Assembly (NCBI RefSeq): GCF_004342005.1
Contig: NZ_SMBX01000001.1
Coordinates: forward strand, 372,001-436,000
Length of the DNA: 64,000 nt
From: Paracandidimonas soli
Lineage (GTDB): Bacteria > Pseudomonadota > Gammaproteobacteria > Burkholderiales > Burkholderiaceae_B
Reading direction: 5' to 3'
A model generated the notes under the pieces. That model worked only from the letters and a program-made list of their open reading frames with translations, did no database searches and was not told the origin of the DNA. The translations under genes and the position numbers were made by a program. Below are positions 15,919 through 25,311 of this stretch, one piece after another (position 1 is the stretch's first letter; the number at the start of each line of letters is the position of its first letter).

Positions 15919-16998
15919 TCAAGCTTTGTTGCCAGGCTCGATGAAGATCGTCGTGGCCTCCGCGGGAAGGCGGACCTTCACGGGGCCTTCGTCGATTTCC
16001 CGAGGCAGCTGCATGCGGAACGAGGCCGGGCCGGCGCTCATTTCGTATTGCCAGATGGAGCCGAGATAGATTTTCTGCTTCACCACAGCGTCCATGACGT
16101 TTTCCCCCGATTCCGAAGCCAGTTCGATGCGTTCCGGACGGATGGCCACTGTCGGGGTTCCGTCCTGTCCGCTCTTGACGGGCGTCGTGCGCAGGCGGGT
16201 GCCGTTGCGCAGTTCGACGACGGCGTGGTCCTCGTGCGATTCGATCATCCCGGCCTCGAAGAAATTCGACGAGCCGATGAAGTCCGCGACGAAGGCGTCC
16301 GCCGGCCGCTCGTAGATTTCCTTCGGCGGGGCGAGCTGGCGCATCAGCCCCATGCTCATGACGCCGATGCGATCCGATACCGCGAGCGCCTCGGACTGGT
16401 CGTGGGTCACATAGATTGTCGTGACGTTCAGGCGCTCCTGCAGTTCGCGCAGCCATACGCGGGCGCGCTCCCTGAGCTTGGCGTCGAGGTTGGACAGCGG
16501 CTCGTCGAGCAGCAGCAGCGGCGGTCGATAGACCAGCGCGCGGGCCAGGGCCACGCGCTGTTGCTGGCCGCCCGACAGCTCGAACGGATAGCGGTCGGCA
16601 TAGGGAAGCATTTCCACCAGGCCGAGGGACTCCTTGATGAGGCTGTCGCGCTCCGATCTGCCGATCTTGCGCAGTTGCAGCGGGAAAGCCAGGTTTTCAG
16701 CCACGGTCTTGTGGGGCCAGAGCGCATAGGACTGGAATACCAGACCGATGTTGCGTTTTTCCGGAGGCAGCGTTGCCCTCGGGTTCTTGCCATCGAACAG
16801 TATCTTGTCGCCGAGCCGGATGACCCCCGACGTGGCGTGGTTGAGTCCGGCGATGGCGAACAGCGTTGTCGATTTGCCGCAACCCGATGGGCCGAGCAGG
16901 GTAAGAAACTCGCCCGAGGAAACGGTGAGGCTCAGGTTTTCGACGGCGGTGACATCGCCGTATCGGATCGTCAGGTTTTCCAGGACGAGATCAGCCAT
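15919..16998 (-). CDS. ABC transporter ATPase (PotA/FbpC type)
   Basis: A 359-residue importer ATPase of the iron/spermidine/phosphonate group. Walker A GPSGCGKST, the Q-loop, signature LSGGQQQRVALARALVYRPPLLLLDEPLSNLDAKLRE, and a C-terminal TOBE domain (about 270-350, VAIRPERIELASESG). It overlaps the permease gene by 8 bp and works with it and the binding protein at 18895-19986. Substrate unknown; the operon enzymes argue for a carboxylic acid rather than iron. Confidence 0.9.
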   Translation of the reverse strand: MADLVLENLTIRYGDVTAVENLSLTVSSGEFLTLLGPSGCGKSTTLFAIAGLNHATSGVIRLGDKILFDGKNPRATLPPEKRNIGLVFQSYALWPHKTVAENLAFPLQLRKIGRSERDSLIKESLGLVEMLPYADRYPFELSGGQQQRVALARALVYRPPLLLLDEPLSNLDAKLRERARVWLRELQERLNVTTIYVTHDQSEALAVSDRIGVMSMGLMRQLAPPKEIYERPADAFVADFIGSSNFFEAGMIESHEDHAVVELRNGTRLRTTPVKSGQDGTPTVAIRPERIELASESGENVMDAVVKQKIYLGSIWQYEMSAGPASFRMQLPREIDEGPVKVRLPAEATTIFIEPGNKA

Positions 16999-18709
16999 AG
17001 ATTTTTACTCCCAGCAGGCGGCGGACGAGAATCACGAAGGCGGCGGTAATGACGACCTGGATGGTCGCCAGCGCGGAGACGGGGCCGTTGTCGCCCTGGG
17101 CGACCAGTTGCAGCATCGTCGTGCCGATGATTTCGGAACCCGGTTGGTACAGGAATGCGGCGGTCACGTATTCCTTGAGGAAATGGATGAAGAGCAGGGC
17201 GTAGGCCGAAAACAAAGCCGGCTTCAGTATTGGCAGGATGATGCGGGTCACGGTCGTCCACCAGTCGGCTCCCGATATGCGCGCGCCGCGATCGAGCTCT
17301 TCCGATATCTGCGAGAGGGCCGGCGAGATGGCTGCGAAACCGATGGGGATGTACCGGACGATGAAGACCAGGATGAGCACAACGATCGTGCCGCGGATGA
17401 CATCCATCCCGGGGACCCAGATGAGGGCGTAGAAGAAGCCCAGGCCGGCGATGATGCCTGGCAGGGAGCGAGGGAACAGGGCGATGTACTCCAGCGCACG
17501 TCCGTGCCTGAATTCCGAGCGCCGCGAGATCAGGGTGATGACGGCGATGAATACCGTGCCTATCGCCGCGCCGACGACCGATACGACGACGGAGTTGCTG
17601 ATCGAGCGCATGTAGCTGCTGGAGTTCCAGATCAGCTCGTAGTGATTGAGCGTGAATACTTTCCAGACGGGGATCAGCGGCGTCAGGAAGGTGACCGCCG
17701 AGCGCAGGAAGATTCCTCCGAAGATGCTGATGATGGTCAGGAAGGAGAACGAGAAGACGAAGGCGAAAGCCACCCAGCGCCACGCTCCAAGGTCGAGGAT
17801 GTTGGGGCGACTGGCCTTCCCGCGGACTGTCACGAAGCGGCCGCTGGCCTGCATCAGGCGGCCCTGCAGCCAGACGAGAAAGGCGACGATGCCGAGCAGG
17901 GCGATGGCGACGGCGCCGACGATTCCGTATTCCGGACGCACGGATGCGTTGATGCCGTTGTTGTAGAGGAAGGTGGTTGCCGTCTGCACATTGCTGGGCC
18001 CGCCGAACAGCAGCGGTATCGCCAGCATTTCGATGCCGATCACGAAATTGAGCGACGCCGAATAGATCAGCGCGGGCCGGATCATCGGCAGCGTGATGGA
18101 GAACAGGGCGCGAAACGGGCCGGCGCCTGCCGAGCGCGCGGCGTCTTCGAGCAGCGGGTCGGCCTTGTTGACCGCGGCCAGACACATCAGGTAGGTCAGG
18201 GGAGCCTGGCTCAGGCCGGCCACGATGCCCATGCCCGTGACCGAATAGAGATTCCAGGGAGCGTCGCCGACCAGCGTCCTGGCCAGCAGCGTCATATAGC
18301 CGGAAGGGCCGTACATGGTGATCCAGCCGAAGGCGAGGATCAGATTGGAGACGAACAGCGGCCAGATGAATATTTCGCCGAGCCAGCGGCGCCCGGGAAG
18401 ATTGGTGCGTCCGACCAGGACAGCCATGATGGCGCCGAAGACCTGCGCGACCACCATGGTCAGCGCGCCGAAATAGAACGTGTTCAGGAAGATCCGGCCG
18501 ATACCGGCTTCCGTGAGCAGCCGTATGAAATTGGCGGTGGTGAAGCTGGCGCTGGTGTCGTAGAGCGGCCGGTCGAGGAACGCCTGGATGAAGATGGGTA
18601 CCAGCGGCCCCAGGACCAGGACGGTCGTGATGATGGAAATGCCCCAGAAGATGAGCCTGGAATGATCCTTGGCATCGGGCGGGGCGATCGTGGCTGTAGT
18701 GGCAGTCAT
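16991..18709 (-). CDS. ABC transporter permease with two fused transmembrane domains (FbpB type)
   Basis: A 572-residue inner-membrane protein with two BPD-type permease halves, each with about six hydrophobic segments, as in FbpB/AfuB iron-type importers. The two coupling-helix regions are LLEDAARSAGAGPFRALFSITLPMIRPAL and ISEELDRGARISGADWWTTVTRIILPILKPAL. The start at 18709 follows an AAAGGAA ribosome-binding site; the longer upstream frame reaches into the intercistronic hairpin region and is rejected. Middle gene of the importer. Confidence 0.9.
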   Translation of the reverse strand: MTATTATIAPPDAKDHSRLIFWGISIITTVLVLGPLVPIFIQAFLDRPLYDTSASFTTANFIRLLTEAGIGRIFLNTFYFGALTMVVAQVFGAIMAVLVGRTNLPGRRWLGEIFIWPLFVSNLILAFGWITMYGPSGYMTLLARTLVGDAPWNLYSVTGMGIVAGLSQAPLTYLMCLAAVNKADPLLEDAARSAGAGPFRALFSITLPMIRPALIYSASLNFVIGIEMLAIPLLFGGPSNVQTATTFLYNNGINASVRPEYGIVGAVAIALLGIVAFLVWLQGRLMQASGRFVTVRGKASRPNILDLGAWRWVAFAFVFSFSFLTIISIFGGIFLRSAVTFLTPLIPVWKVFTLNHYELIWNSSSYMRSISNSVVVSVVGAAIGTVFIAVITLISRRSEFRHGRALEYIALFPRSLPGIIAGLGFFYALIWVPGMDVIRGTIVVLILVFIVRYIPIGFAAISPALSQISEELDRGARISGADWWTTVTRIILPILKPALFSAYALLFIHFLKEYVTAAFLYQPGSEIIGTTMLQLVAQGDNGPVSALATIQVVITAAFVILVRRLLGVKIYG

Positions 18710-18850
18710 CGTTTTCCTTTTTGCCGTCGGGCCGTCATGGGTGGCTGGCCTTTGCCGGACGGATCCGGGAGGCGCGCCGGCTGCGAAGAGGGTGATCCTC
18801 GGCAGCAAGGCGGCAAGCCGAAGGCGCGGTGCAGGAAGAGGTTTTCATGA

Positions 18851-18881
18851 GGCGCGGCAGCGGTTTTACCGCTGCCGCGCC
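18851..18881. repeat. Strong intercistronic hairpin between binding-protein and permease genes
   Basis: A 13-bp perfect stem, GGCGCGGCAGCGG (18851-18863) with CCGCTGCCGCGCC (18869-18881), and a 5-base loop. No U-tract follows on the minus strand. Hairpins at this place usually stabilise the upstream binding-protein mRNA or attenuate permease expression. Confidence 0.7.
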
Positions 18882-18894
18882 CGAAGCTCGGCGA

Positions 18895-19986
18895 TTACTT
18901 GCCCTGCAGGGCGTTGTTCCATTTCTTGACGAATTCGTCGGCTTCGGTCAGCAGGCCTTCGTCGTAGCCGACGATGACCATGTTGTCGGCGCCGACCTGA
19001 TCGGCAATGCCCTGGTAGGTGTAGCGGACTTCGCTTTCATCGACGTCCTCGCGGTAGGGAACGAGGCCGCCCTTGCCGATGAGGGTTTGCCCCTCCTTGG
19101 ACAGGGCGTAATCCAGGAACAGCTTGGCCGAGTTCATGTTGGCCGCGCCTTTGGGAATGCCCATGCCGCGCAGCATGACCGGAGTGCCGTCCTCGGGGAA
19201 CAGCACGCCCAGCAGCTCGCCGCCCGGCTGCTCCAGGCGCGGGAAGATGGTGATGCCGGACACGGCAATGCCGTAGACATATTCGCCTGTCGATATTTTT
19301 TCGTTCATCGGTCCGCCGGACGTTTCGCCGCGGATCATCGGTCCGATGGCGCGGAGATTGTTCCAGCCGTCTTCGCCTTTTTGCTTCAGGTAGGCGTACC
19401 AGGCGGCAAGCCCGAAGGAGTTGCGTCCGGCGTCGTAGGTGGTGATGCGTCCGTTGAAGGTCGACTTGTCGGCCGGCGCTACGCGGGCCAGCTCGGCGAA
19501 ACCCTTGGGCGCCTTGTCCTCGCTCAGCAGCGCTTTGTTGTAGGTGATGACGAGAGGATCGGAGGAAAGAACGGCGACGCCGGGGAACGGATGTCCGAAA
19601 TCAGGGAGCTTGGAAAATTCGGGGCTTTCATAGGGTTCCATGACGCCGTCCTTGCCGTAGGCCGCCCAACGGTCGTTGGCTCCGGAAACCAGGAGGTCCG
19701 CGGAGCGCACGTTGGAGCCTTTCTCGGCTTCCCAGCGAGTGTGCACGGTACCTGATCCCAGGTCGACCGTTTCCACCTTGAGCCATGGGTATTTTGCCTG
19801 GAAGCCCTTGATGACCGGCGCCCAGTTGTTGTCCGCCATGTTCGAATAGATCATGACGCCTTTTTCTTTCTTGGAGGCTTCGATGATGTCCGGATAGTTG
19901 TCCGGATAGTAATCGGGCGCTTCCTGCGCGGCTGCGGATGCGGCGATCGCCATCATCGACGCGAATACGAGTTTCTTGAGGCCCAT
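18895..19986 (-). CDS. ABC transporter periplasmic binding protein (iron/polyamine-type family 1)
   Basis: A 363-residue exported protein. Signal peptide about 1-20 (FASMMAIAASAAAQ), then the family 1/FbpA-AfuA-like pattern KEKGVMIYSNMADNNWAPVIKGFQAKYPWLKVETVDLGSGTVHTRWEAEK, with ADLLVSGANDRW and the later KLFLDYALSKEGQTLIGKGG. It is the first gene of the minus-strand operon and diverges from the LysR gene at 20114. The ligand is not determined. Expression is probably higher than that of the permease because of the hairpin behind it. Confidence 0.88.
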   Translation of the reverse strand: MGLKKLVFASMMAIAASAAAQEAPDYYPDNYPDIIEASKKEKGVMIYSNMADNNWAPVIKGFQAKYPWLKVETVDLGSGTVHTRWEAEKGSNVRSADLLVSGANDRWAAYGKDGVMEPYESPEFSKLPDFGHPFPGVAVLSSDPLVITYNKALLSEDKAPKGFAELARVAPADKSTFNGRITTYDAGRNSFGLAAWYAYLKQKGEDGWNNLRAIGPMIRGETSGGPMNEKISTGEYVYGIAVSGITIFPRLEQPGGELLGVLFPEDGTPVMLRGMGIPKGAANMNSAKLFLDYALSKEGQTLIGKGGLVPYREDVDESEVRYTYQGIADQVGADNMVIVGYDEGLLTEADEFVKKWNNALQGK

Positions 19987-20113
19987 CTGTTGTCTCCTTC
20001 TGTTCTGGTTGATTTAGCGTTTCAGTTTACTGAGCGCGAAAAAGTAAAAACAGTATCTTTATCGACATTTATCATTTAAATTTTTTATTGTTTATGGTTG
20101 AGAGGCGGAGAGG

Positions 20114-20977
20114 ATGGAGACGGATTTTCTGAAGACGCTGGCGCTGGTCGCGGAAGTCGGCTCGATGGCCGAGGCGTCCCGCAGGCTGTCGATCACGCCG
20201 GCGGCGGTCGCGCATCAGATACGCACGATCGAACAGGATCTCGGCATGGCATTGATCGTCCGTGCCGGGCGTTCCGTCGTGCTGACAGGGGCGGGGCACC
20301 TGGTATTGAAGCAATCGCAGACTTTGCTGGCGGATCTGGCCAGATTGCGCGCTTCAGTGCAGCAGTCCTCGGCTGGAGGCGAATTGCGCATGGGGGTGAT
20401 CAATTCGGCGCTGCATACCTTTCTGCCGGATATGCTTGGCTTGTATCAGGCGCATCATCCCGAGGTGCGCTTGCATGTGCATGCCGGGGTTTCCCACCAG
20501 ATTTTTCACCAGTTGCAGGAGGATGAGATCGATATCGCCATTTGCCTGCATCCGCCGTTCGCCTTGCCCAAGATGTTCGGCTGGATGCCGATGCGCGAGG
20601 AGCCTCTGGTGGTGCTGGCTCACAAATCACTGGCGGATCAGCCGGCGCTGGATCTGCTGCGGACGCAGCCTTTCATCCGCTATGACCGTCATCTGGGAGG
20701 GGGGAAGCAAGCCGCCGCCTATCTCCGGCGCCATGAAATCGTGCCGAATGAAAATTTCGAGCTGGATTCCCTGGTGGCTATTGCGTTGATGGTGGACAGG
20801 CGGCTCGGAGTGTCTCTGGTGCCGCAGTTCAGCTCGCCCCTGACCGCTCCGTTGGACATCGCGGTTGTGCCCGTGCCCGATGCGAGCAGCCGCGTATTTG
20901 GAATACTCTGGAAACGGGCGTCGGCGCGCTCGGCATTGATACAGGACCTGCTGGCGCAGGCGAGAGGCCTGAGATAG
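20114..20977 (+). CDS. LysR-family transcriptional regulator
   Basis: A 287-residue LTTR. N-terminal winged helix (residues about 1-60: TDFLKTLALVAEVGSMAEASRRLSITPAAVAHQIRTIEQDLG), then a periplasmic-binding-protein-like effector domain (GELRMGVINSALHTFLPDML, FIRYDRHLGGG, MVDRRLGVSLVPQF). Divergent from the importer/CitE/CaiB operon across 127 AT-rich bases, so it is the likely regulator of that operon. The inducer is probably the transported acid or an intermediate. Confidence 0.88.
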   Translation: METDFLKTLALVAEVGSMAEASRRLSITPAAVAHQIRTIEQDLGMALIVRAGRSVVLTGAGHLVLKQSQTLLADLARLRASVQQSSAGGELRMGVINSALHTFLPDMLGLYQAHHPEVRLHVHAGVSHQIFHQLQEDEIDIAICLHPPFALPKMFGWMPMREEPLVVLAHKSLADQPALDLLRTQPFIRYDRHLGGGKQAAAYLRRHEIVPNENFELDSLVAIALMVDRRLGVSLVPQFSSPLTAPLDIAVVPVPDASSRVFGILWKRASARSALIQDLLAQARGLR

Positions 20978-21092
20978 TCGCGCGGGTAGGGTAGCCGGGA
21001 TGTCGCGGATCAGGGGGGCGGAATGGAGCCTCACCGTCAATCATTGCGGTTATCCTTGACGTGTGTGCAACGAGCGGAAGGGTGGCTGAGAC

Positions 21093-21998
21093 ATGAACTT
21101 GAACCAGGAAAACACGACCGTAGGTTTCATCGGACTGGGCGCCATGGGCGCCGGCATGGCGGGCTGCCTGCTGCGCAAGGGCTGGCGGGTGCACGTCTAT
21201 ATGCGCCGACCGGAAGTACAGGCCGCCTTCATCTATGCGGGTGCGCATGCGCATGATAGCGCGGCGGATCTTGGGCGGGCTTGCGATGCCGTCGTGCTGA
21301 GCCTGCCGAATGCCGACGCGGTGGAGACCGTGCTGTTCGGTGAGAAGGGCCTGGCGCAGGAGCTGAAGCCCGGGACTTATGTCATCGATACCAGCACGAT
21401 TGCCGCAGCCTCGGCGCAGGAGTTCGGCAAGCGCCTGGCCGCGCGGGATGTCTCGTTTCTGGATGCCCCCGTCAGCGGCGGGCAGGAGGGCGCCGCGGCG
21501 GGCACGCTGGCCTGCATGGTGGGCGGGGATGCAGTGCAGGTCGAGGCTTGCCGAGGCCTGCTGTCGGCGTTCAGCCAGAATATCTTCCATGTCGGCCCGT
21601 CCGGTGCGGGGCAGACCGTCAAGGCCTGCAATCAGGTTGCCGTGGCGGGCGCCATGCTGGGCGTCGCCGACGCGCTGGCTCTGGCCAGGGCGCAGGGCGT
21701 GGATCCGGATGTGATGCGGGACGTGCTGCTGCAGGGTACCGCACGCAGCGTCCCGCTGGAAAAGCATGCGCCGCGCATCATCCAGGAAAATTTCGAGCCG
21801 GGTTTTCGCGCAAGACTGATGCGCAAGGATCTGCGGCTGGCGCTGGATGCGGCGCGTGCGGCAGACACCAGCCTGGCGGCTGCGCCGGTCGCCGAGCGGC
21901 TGCTGGATGCCATGTGCGAGCAGGATCGCGGCGACTGGGATTGGTGCGGGCTGGCGCTGGAGGTCGGAAAGCCAGGGGATGGCGCGCGCGAGTCCTGA
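21093..21998 (+). CDS. NAD(P)-dependent 3-hydroxyisobutyrate dehydrogenase-family oxidoreductase
   Basis: A 301-residue beta-hydroxyacid dehydrogenase. N-terminal nucleotide-binding GFIGLGAMGAGMAGCLLRKG, the conserved substrate motif FLDAPVSGGQEGAAAGTLACMVGGD, and the catalytic-lysine helix GAGQTVKACNQ (Lys in VKACNQ). The family contains 3-hydroxyisobutyrate dehydrogenase and tartronate semialdehyde reductase; the specific substrate is not clear. Stands alone on the plus strand, convergent with the Liv-type operon. Confidence 0.85.
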   Translation: MNLNQENTTVGFIGLGAMGAGMAGCLLRKGWRVHVYMRRPEVQAAFIYAGAHAHDSAADLGRACDAVVLSLPNADAVETVLFGEKGLAQELKPGTYVIDTSTIAAASAQEFGKRLAARDVSFLDAPVSGGQEGAAAGTLACMVGGDAVQVEACRGLLSAFSQNIFHVGPSGAGQTVKACNQVAVAGAMLGVADALALARAQGVDPDVMRDVLLQGTARSVPLEKHAPRIIQENFEPGFRARLMRKDLRLALDAARAADTSLAAAPVAERLLDAMCEQDRGDWDWCGLALEVGKPGDGARES

Positions 21999-22061
21999 TG
22001 GATGCGTGCGCCGCTCCGCCAGTCCCCGGCGGAAAAGGATCGGCGGGCTTTACCCGCGCCG

Positions 22062-22760
22062 CTAATGGCGGCCCAGATAAAGCTGGGCCATGCGGGAGTC
22101 GGAGAGCAGTCCTTCGCTGGTGCCCGAAAGCACTACCGACCCCTGGTCCAGGATATAGCCGCGATGGCTGATGCTCAGAGCCTGGCGGGCGCGCTGTTCG
22201 ACCATCAGGACCGCCACGCCTTGCTCCGGCAGGCGGGCGACCAGCCGGAAGACCTGTTCGACCAGGGATGGCGACAAGGCCGCGGTGGGCTCGTCCAGGA
22301 TGACCAGCGTGGGATCGGACATCAACGCACGCGCGACGGCAAGCATTTGCCGCTCGCCTCCCGACAGGGTCTGCGCCGGCAGCTTCAGTTTCGCGCCGAG
22401 CGGCGGAAACAGCGCGATCATCTCCTGGATTTTGCGGGGCTTGTCTTTGACATTGCGGACGACCTTCAGGTTGTCGAGCACGTTCAGTGAGCCGAATACA
22501 TTGGAGACCTGGGGCACATAGCCCAAGCCGAGGGCGCTGCGGTTTTCAGGAGAAACCTTGAGCAGGTCCCGGCCGTTAAGGAGAATGGAGCCGCTGACCT
22601 TGGGCACCAGGCCGACAATGGACTTGGACAGCGTGGACTTCCCGGCGCCGTTCGTGCCGGCGATAGTCACGATTTCGCCTTGTCGGACTTCGATAGAGAT
22701 GCCTTTGATGATATCGGCGCCGCCGTATCCCGCGGTCAGCGATGAGACTTGCAGCAGCAT
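22062..22760 (-). CDS. Branched-chain amino acid-type ABC ATPase (LivF-like)
   Basis: A 232-residue HAAT-family ATPase. Walker A GTNGAGKST, LSGGERQMLAVARALMSDPTLVILDEPTAALSPSLVEQVF, and the family ending YLGRH. Partner of the LivG-like ATPase, with which it shares one base. Last gene of the operon that begins with the isochorismatase-like hydrolase. A PAS-LuxR protein is the likely regulator. True ligand unknown; HAAT importers also take amides, ureas and aromatics. Confidence 0.9.
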   Translation of the reverse strand: MLLQVSSLTAGYGGADIIKGISIEVRQGEIVTIAGTNGAGKSTLSKSIVGLVPKVSGSILLNGRDLLKVSPENRSALGLGYVPQVSNVFGSLNVLDNLKVVRNVKDKPRKIQEMIALFPPLGAKLKLPAQTLSGGERQMLAVARALMSDPTLVILDEPTAALSPSLVEQVFRLVARLPEQGVAVLMVEQRARQALSISHRGYILDQGSVVLSGTSEGLLSDSRMAQLYLGRH

Positions 22761-23518
22761 CAGACGATACCTCCCATGTAGGCTTCCTGGACGGCTGGGT
22801 TGTCCAGGACGGCGCTGGGGTCGCCATGGGCGATCACCCTGCCCTGGTCCATGATGTAGAGATCGTTGCTGAGCGTCCGGAGGGCTTCCAGGTGATGCTC
22901 GATGATCATGAATGCGATATTCCGCTCTTTGTTCAGCTGAAGGATTCTCTCCGACAACTGCTCGATCAGAACGGGATTGACCCCGGCGAAAGGCTCGTCG
23001 AGAAGGATGCAGGAGGGGGACAGCAACAATGCCCGTCCCAGCTCAAGCAGCTTCTTCTGCCCTCCCGACAGTCCGGCCGCAAGCTTGCCGGCGACATGGG
23101 CGAGGTTCAGGAATTCCAGCACTTCTTCCGCCCGCTCGCGGATCTGTCTTTCCTCCCGCCTGATCGCCCTGGGATGGAAATACACCGAATACAGCGATTC
23201 TCCCGTTGCGCGAGGGCTGGCGACCAGCAGGTTTTCGAGTACGGTCAGGCTTCCGAACTCTTTGGGTATCTGGAAGGTGCGGCCCAGTCCCTTCATTGCC
23301 CTTTTCCTGGGGGGGAGCTGCGTGATGTCTTCCCCGAGGAAATGCACTGTGCCGGCGCCTGGGGCGATCTGGCCGCAGGCGACGGCGAACATGGTGCTTT
23401 TCCCGGCGCCGTTCGTGCCCGCCACGCCGACCAGTCCGCCGGGGGGAATATGGATGGAGACATCATCCAGCACGTGGAAACCGCCGAACGACTTATGGAT
23501 ATGGTTCAAGGCTAGCAT
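22760..23518 (-). CDS. Branched-chain amino acid-type ABC ATPase (LivG-like)
   Basis: A 252-residue HAAT-family ATPase. Walker A GTNGAGKSTMF, the family block LGRTFQIPKEFGSLTVLENLLVA, signature LSGGQKKLLELGRALLLSPSCILLDEPFAGVNPVL, and the C-terminal DLYIMDQGRVIAHG with YMGGIV. Pairs with the LivF-like subunit to drive the LivH/LivM-like permeases. Translationally coupled on both sides. Confidence 0.9.
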   Translation of the reverse strand: MLALNHIHKSFGGFHVLDDVSIHIPPGGLVGVAGTNGAGKSTMFAVACGQIAPGAGTVHFLGEDITQLPPRKRAMKGLGRTFQIPKEFGSLTVLENLLVASPRATGESLYSVYFHPRAIRREERQIRERAEEVLEFLNLAHVAGKLAAGLSGGQKKLLELGRALLLSPSCILLDEPFAGVNPVLIEQLSERILQLNKERNIAFMIIEHHLEALRTLSNDLYIMDQGRVIAHGDPSAVLDNPAVQEAYMGGIV

Positions 23519-23522
23519 GGCG

Positions 23523-24404
23523 TCAGGTCCGTTTTTTGCCCATGATCCCGTCGGGGAAGTAAATGGTGCATAGAATGAGGGCCAATCCGATCAGCCCCAG
23601 CCGCACGCTGGCCATTTCGACTTCGGCGACCCCGGGCAGGATGTCCCTGGCGAAACGCGAGCCTTCCAGGAAGGCGATCAGCAACAGCGAGCCGATCATT
23701 GCGCCCGACATTCTGCCCACGCCGCCGATGATGACTGCAACCCATACATAGAATGTCACCAGGGGAACGAATTGCTCGGCGGACAGGTAGGACATGAAGT
23801 GGGCATAGAACCCTCCGGCAATGCCTGCCAGTGCCGCACCGAGCATGAACACCTGGATCTTCAGCCACGAGGTATTCTTGCCAAGGGACTGGACTGCCGC
23901 TTCGTTGTCCCGGATGGCCTGGATGAGCCTGCCGTAGGGGCTGCGGGTCAGGTGGCGGATGGCGTAATAGACGCAGGCGACGCATGCCGATATGGCAATC
24001 AGCGTCATCAGTCCCGTGGGGCCGAAAGACATCGAGCTGAACAGTGACGGGATGCCGGGAAGGCCCTGTATGCCGCCGGTCAGCCAGTTTTCTTCCTGTA
24101 TGACGATCCGGATGGTTTCCGAAAAGCCCAGCGTCACGATGGCCAGGTAGTCGTCCGACAGCCTGGCCGACAGCATGCTCAGGGGGAGGGCCGACAACGC
24201 TGCAAGAACCGCGCCCGCCAGCATGCCGATGAAGATGGGGACGCCTTCGATGGAGAGCAGGGCGGATGTGTACGCGCCGATTGCGAAGAAGGCGACATGG
24301 CCGAAATTCACCATGCCGATGAAGCCGTACTGGAGATTCAGGCCGATTGCCAGCAGGGCATAGATCAATGCTACCGTGCCGATGGCGATCAAATAGCTTT
24401 CCAT
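23523..24404 (-). CDS. Branched-chain amino acid-type ABC permease (LivM-like)
   Basis: A 293-residue inner-membrane permease with about eight hydrophobic segments. IGLNLQYGFIGMVNFGHVAFFAIGAYTSALL near the N-terminus and LTRSPYGRLIQAIRDNEAAVQSLGKNTSWLKI (the cytoplasmic coupling loop) are diagnostic for LivM. Ends 4 bp before the LivG-like gene. Forms the channel with the LivH-like protein. Confidence 0.9.
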   Translation of the reverse strand: MESYLIAIGTVALIYALLAIGLNLQYGFIGMVNFGHVAFFAIGAYTSALLSIEGVPIFIGMLAGAVLAALSALPLSMLSARLSDDYLAIVTLGFSETIRIVIQEENWLTGGIQGLPGIPSLFSSMSFGPTGLMTLIAISACVACVYYAIRHLTRSPYGRLIQAIRDNEAAVQSLGKNTSWLKIQVFMLGAALAGIAGGFYAHFMSYLSAEQFVPLVTFYVWVAVIIGGVGRMSGAMIGSLLLIAFLEGSRFARDILPGVAEVEMASVRLGLIGLALILCTIYFPDGIMGKKRT

Positions 24405-24407
24405 TGC

Positions 24408-25283
24408 TTACCTCGTTGAGACGGATACGCCGAACAGACCCCTGGGCCGGAACAGCAGCACAATCAAGAGAACCAGGAAAGACATGGCGATCTTGTAGGA
24501 AGGGCCGACAAACGGCACGGAAAGCTCCTGTATGACGCCCAGAAGCACGCCTGCCAGCACTGCGCCGACGGGGTTTCCTACACCTCCGGCAACCATGGCG
24601 GCAAATGCGGGGATCAGGAGTTCCCAGCCCAGTTCGGGTACGACGACGGCCTTGGCGCCGTATAGTACGCCGCCGAATGCGCAGAGAACGCCCACGATCA
24701 CCCACAAAGTGATCCAGACCCTGTTCGCCCTGATGCCGCTGGCCCGCGCCAGGTCGGGGTTGTCGGCGACTGCGCGCATTTCCCGGCCCAGCGGGGTCAG
24801 GTACAGGATCCCGAAGACAAGCGCCATGGCCAGCAGTGCAATCGCAGCGACGGCGATGTCCGTGGGAAGAATGCGTATGCCCCAGTAGTTCCAGGCGCGC
24901 ATCAGCGGGATCTCGATGGTCTGCGGGTCGTGGCCGACGAAGTAGGTCAATACCGAGCGCGTCAGCAGCGCTACGCCGATCGAAGCAACGAGGCTGGTGA
25001 CGAAGGGCCTGCCCCGCAACAGCCGGAAGACCAGCCATCCCGCCAGAACGGAAACCGCGATGCCGATGGCCAGCGCGCCGAGCATTGCCGCCGAGGCGGA
25101 GGCGGCGATCGCTTTCTGGGCGGCAACGGCGCCGTAGGCGGAGACTGTCATATAGTCTCCGGTGGCGGCGTTGGCGAAGCGCGCCACGCCCATGACCAAA
25201 GTCAGCGCCAGCGCCGGCAATGCGATCAGCAGGCCTTCCACCAGACCGTTCAGTGAATAATTCAGAAGCGAGATGAATGTCAC
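24408..25283 (-). CDS. Branched-chain amino acid-type ABC permease (LivH-like)
   Basis: A 291-residue inner-membrane permease. Landmarks are LNYSLNGLVEGLLIALPALALTLVMGVARFANAATGDYMTV and LTPLGREMRAVADNPDLARASGI (the coupling loop). The GTG at 25283 is chosen because the more upstream candidates (GTG 25334, ATG 25322) fall inside a strong intercistronic hairpin and add residues not usual at the N-terminus. The start remains uncertain. Four bases separate it from the LivM-like gene. Confidence 0.85.
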   Translation of the reverse strand: MTFISLLNYSLNGLVEGLLIALPALALTLVMGVARFANAATGDYMTVSAYGAVAAQKAIAASASAAMLGALAIGIAVSVLAGWLVFRLLRGRPFVTSLVASIGVALLTRSVLTYFVGHDPQTIEIPLMRAWNYWGIRILPTDIAVAAIALLAMALVFGILYLTPLGREMRAVADNPDLARASGIRANRVWITLWVIVGVLCAFGGVLYGAKAVVVPELGWELLIPAFAAMVAGGVGNPVGAVLAGVLLGVIQELSVPFVGPSYKIAMSFLVLLIVLLFRPRGLFGVSVSTR

Positions 25284-25311
25284 GTTGGTCCCAGCTGTGA
25301 TGAGTTGAAGG

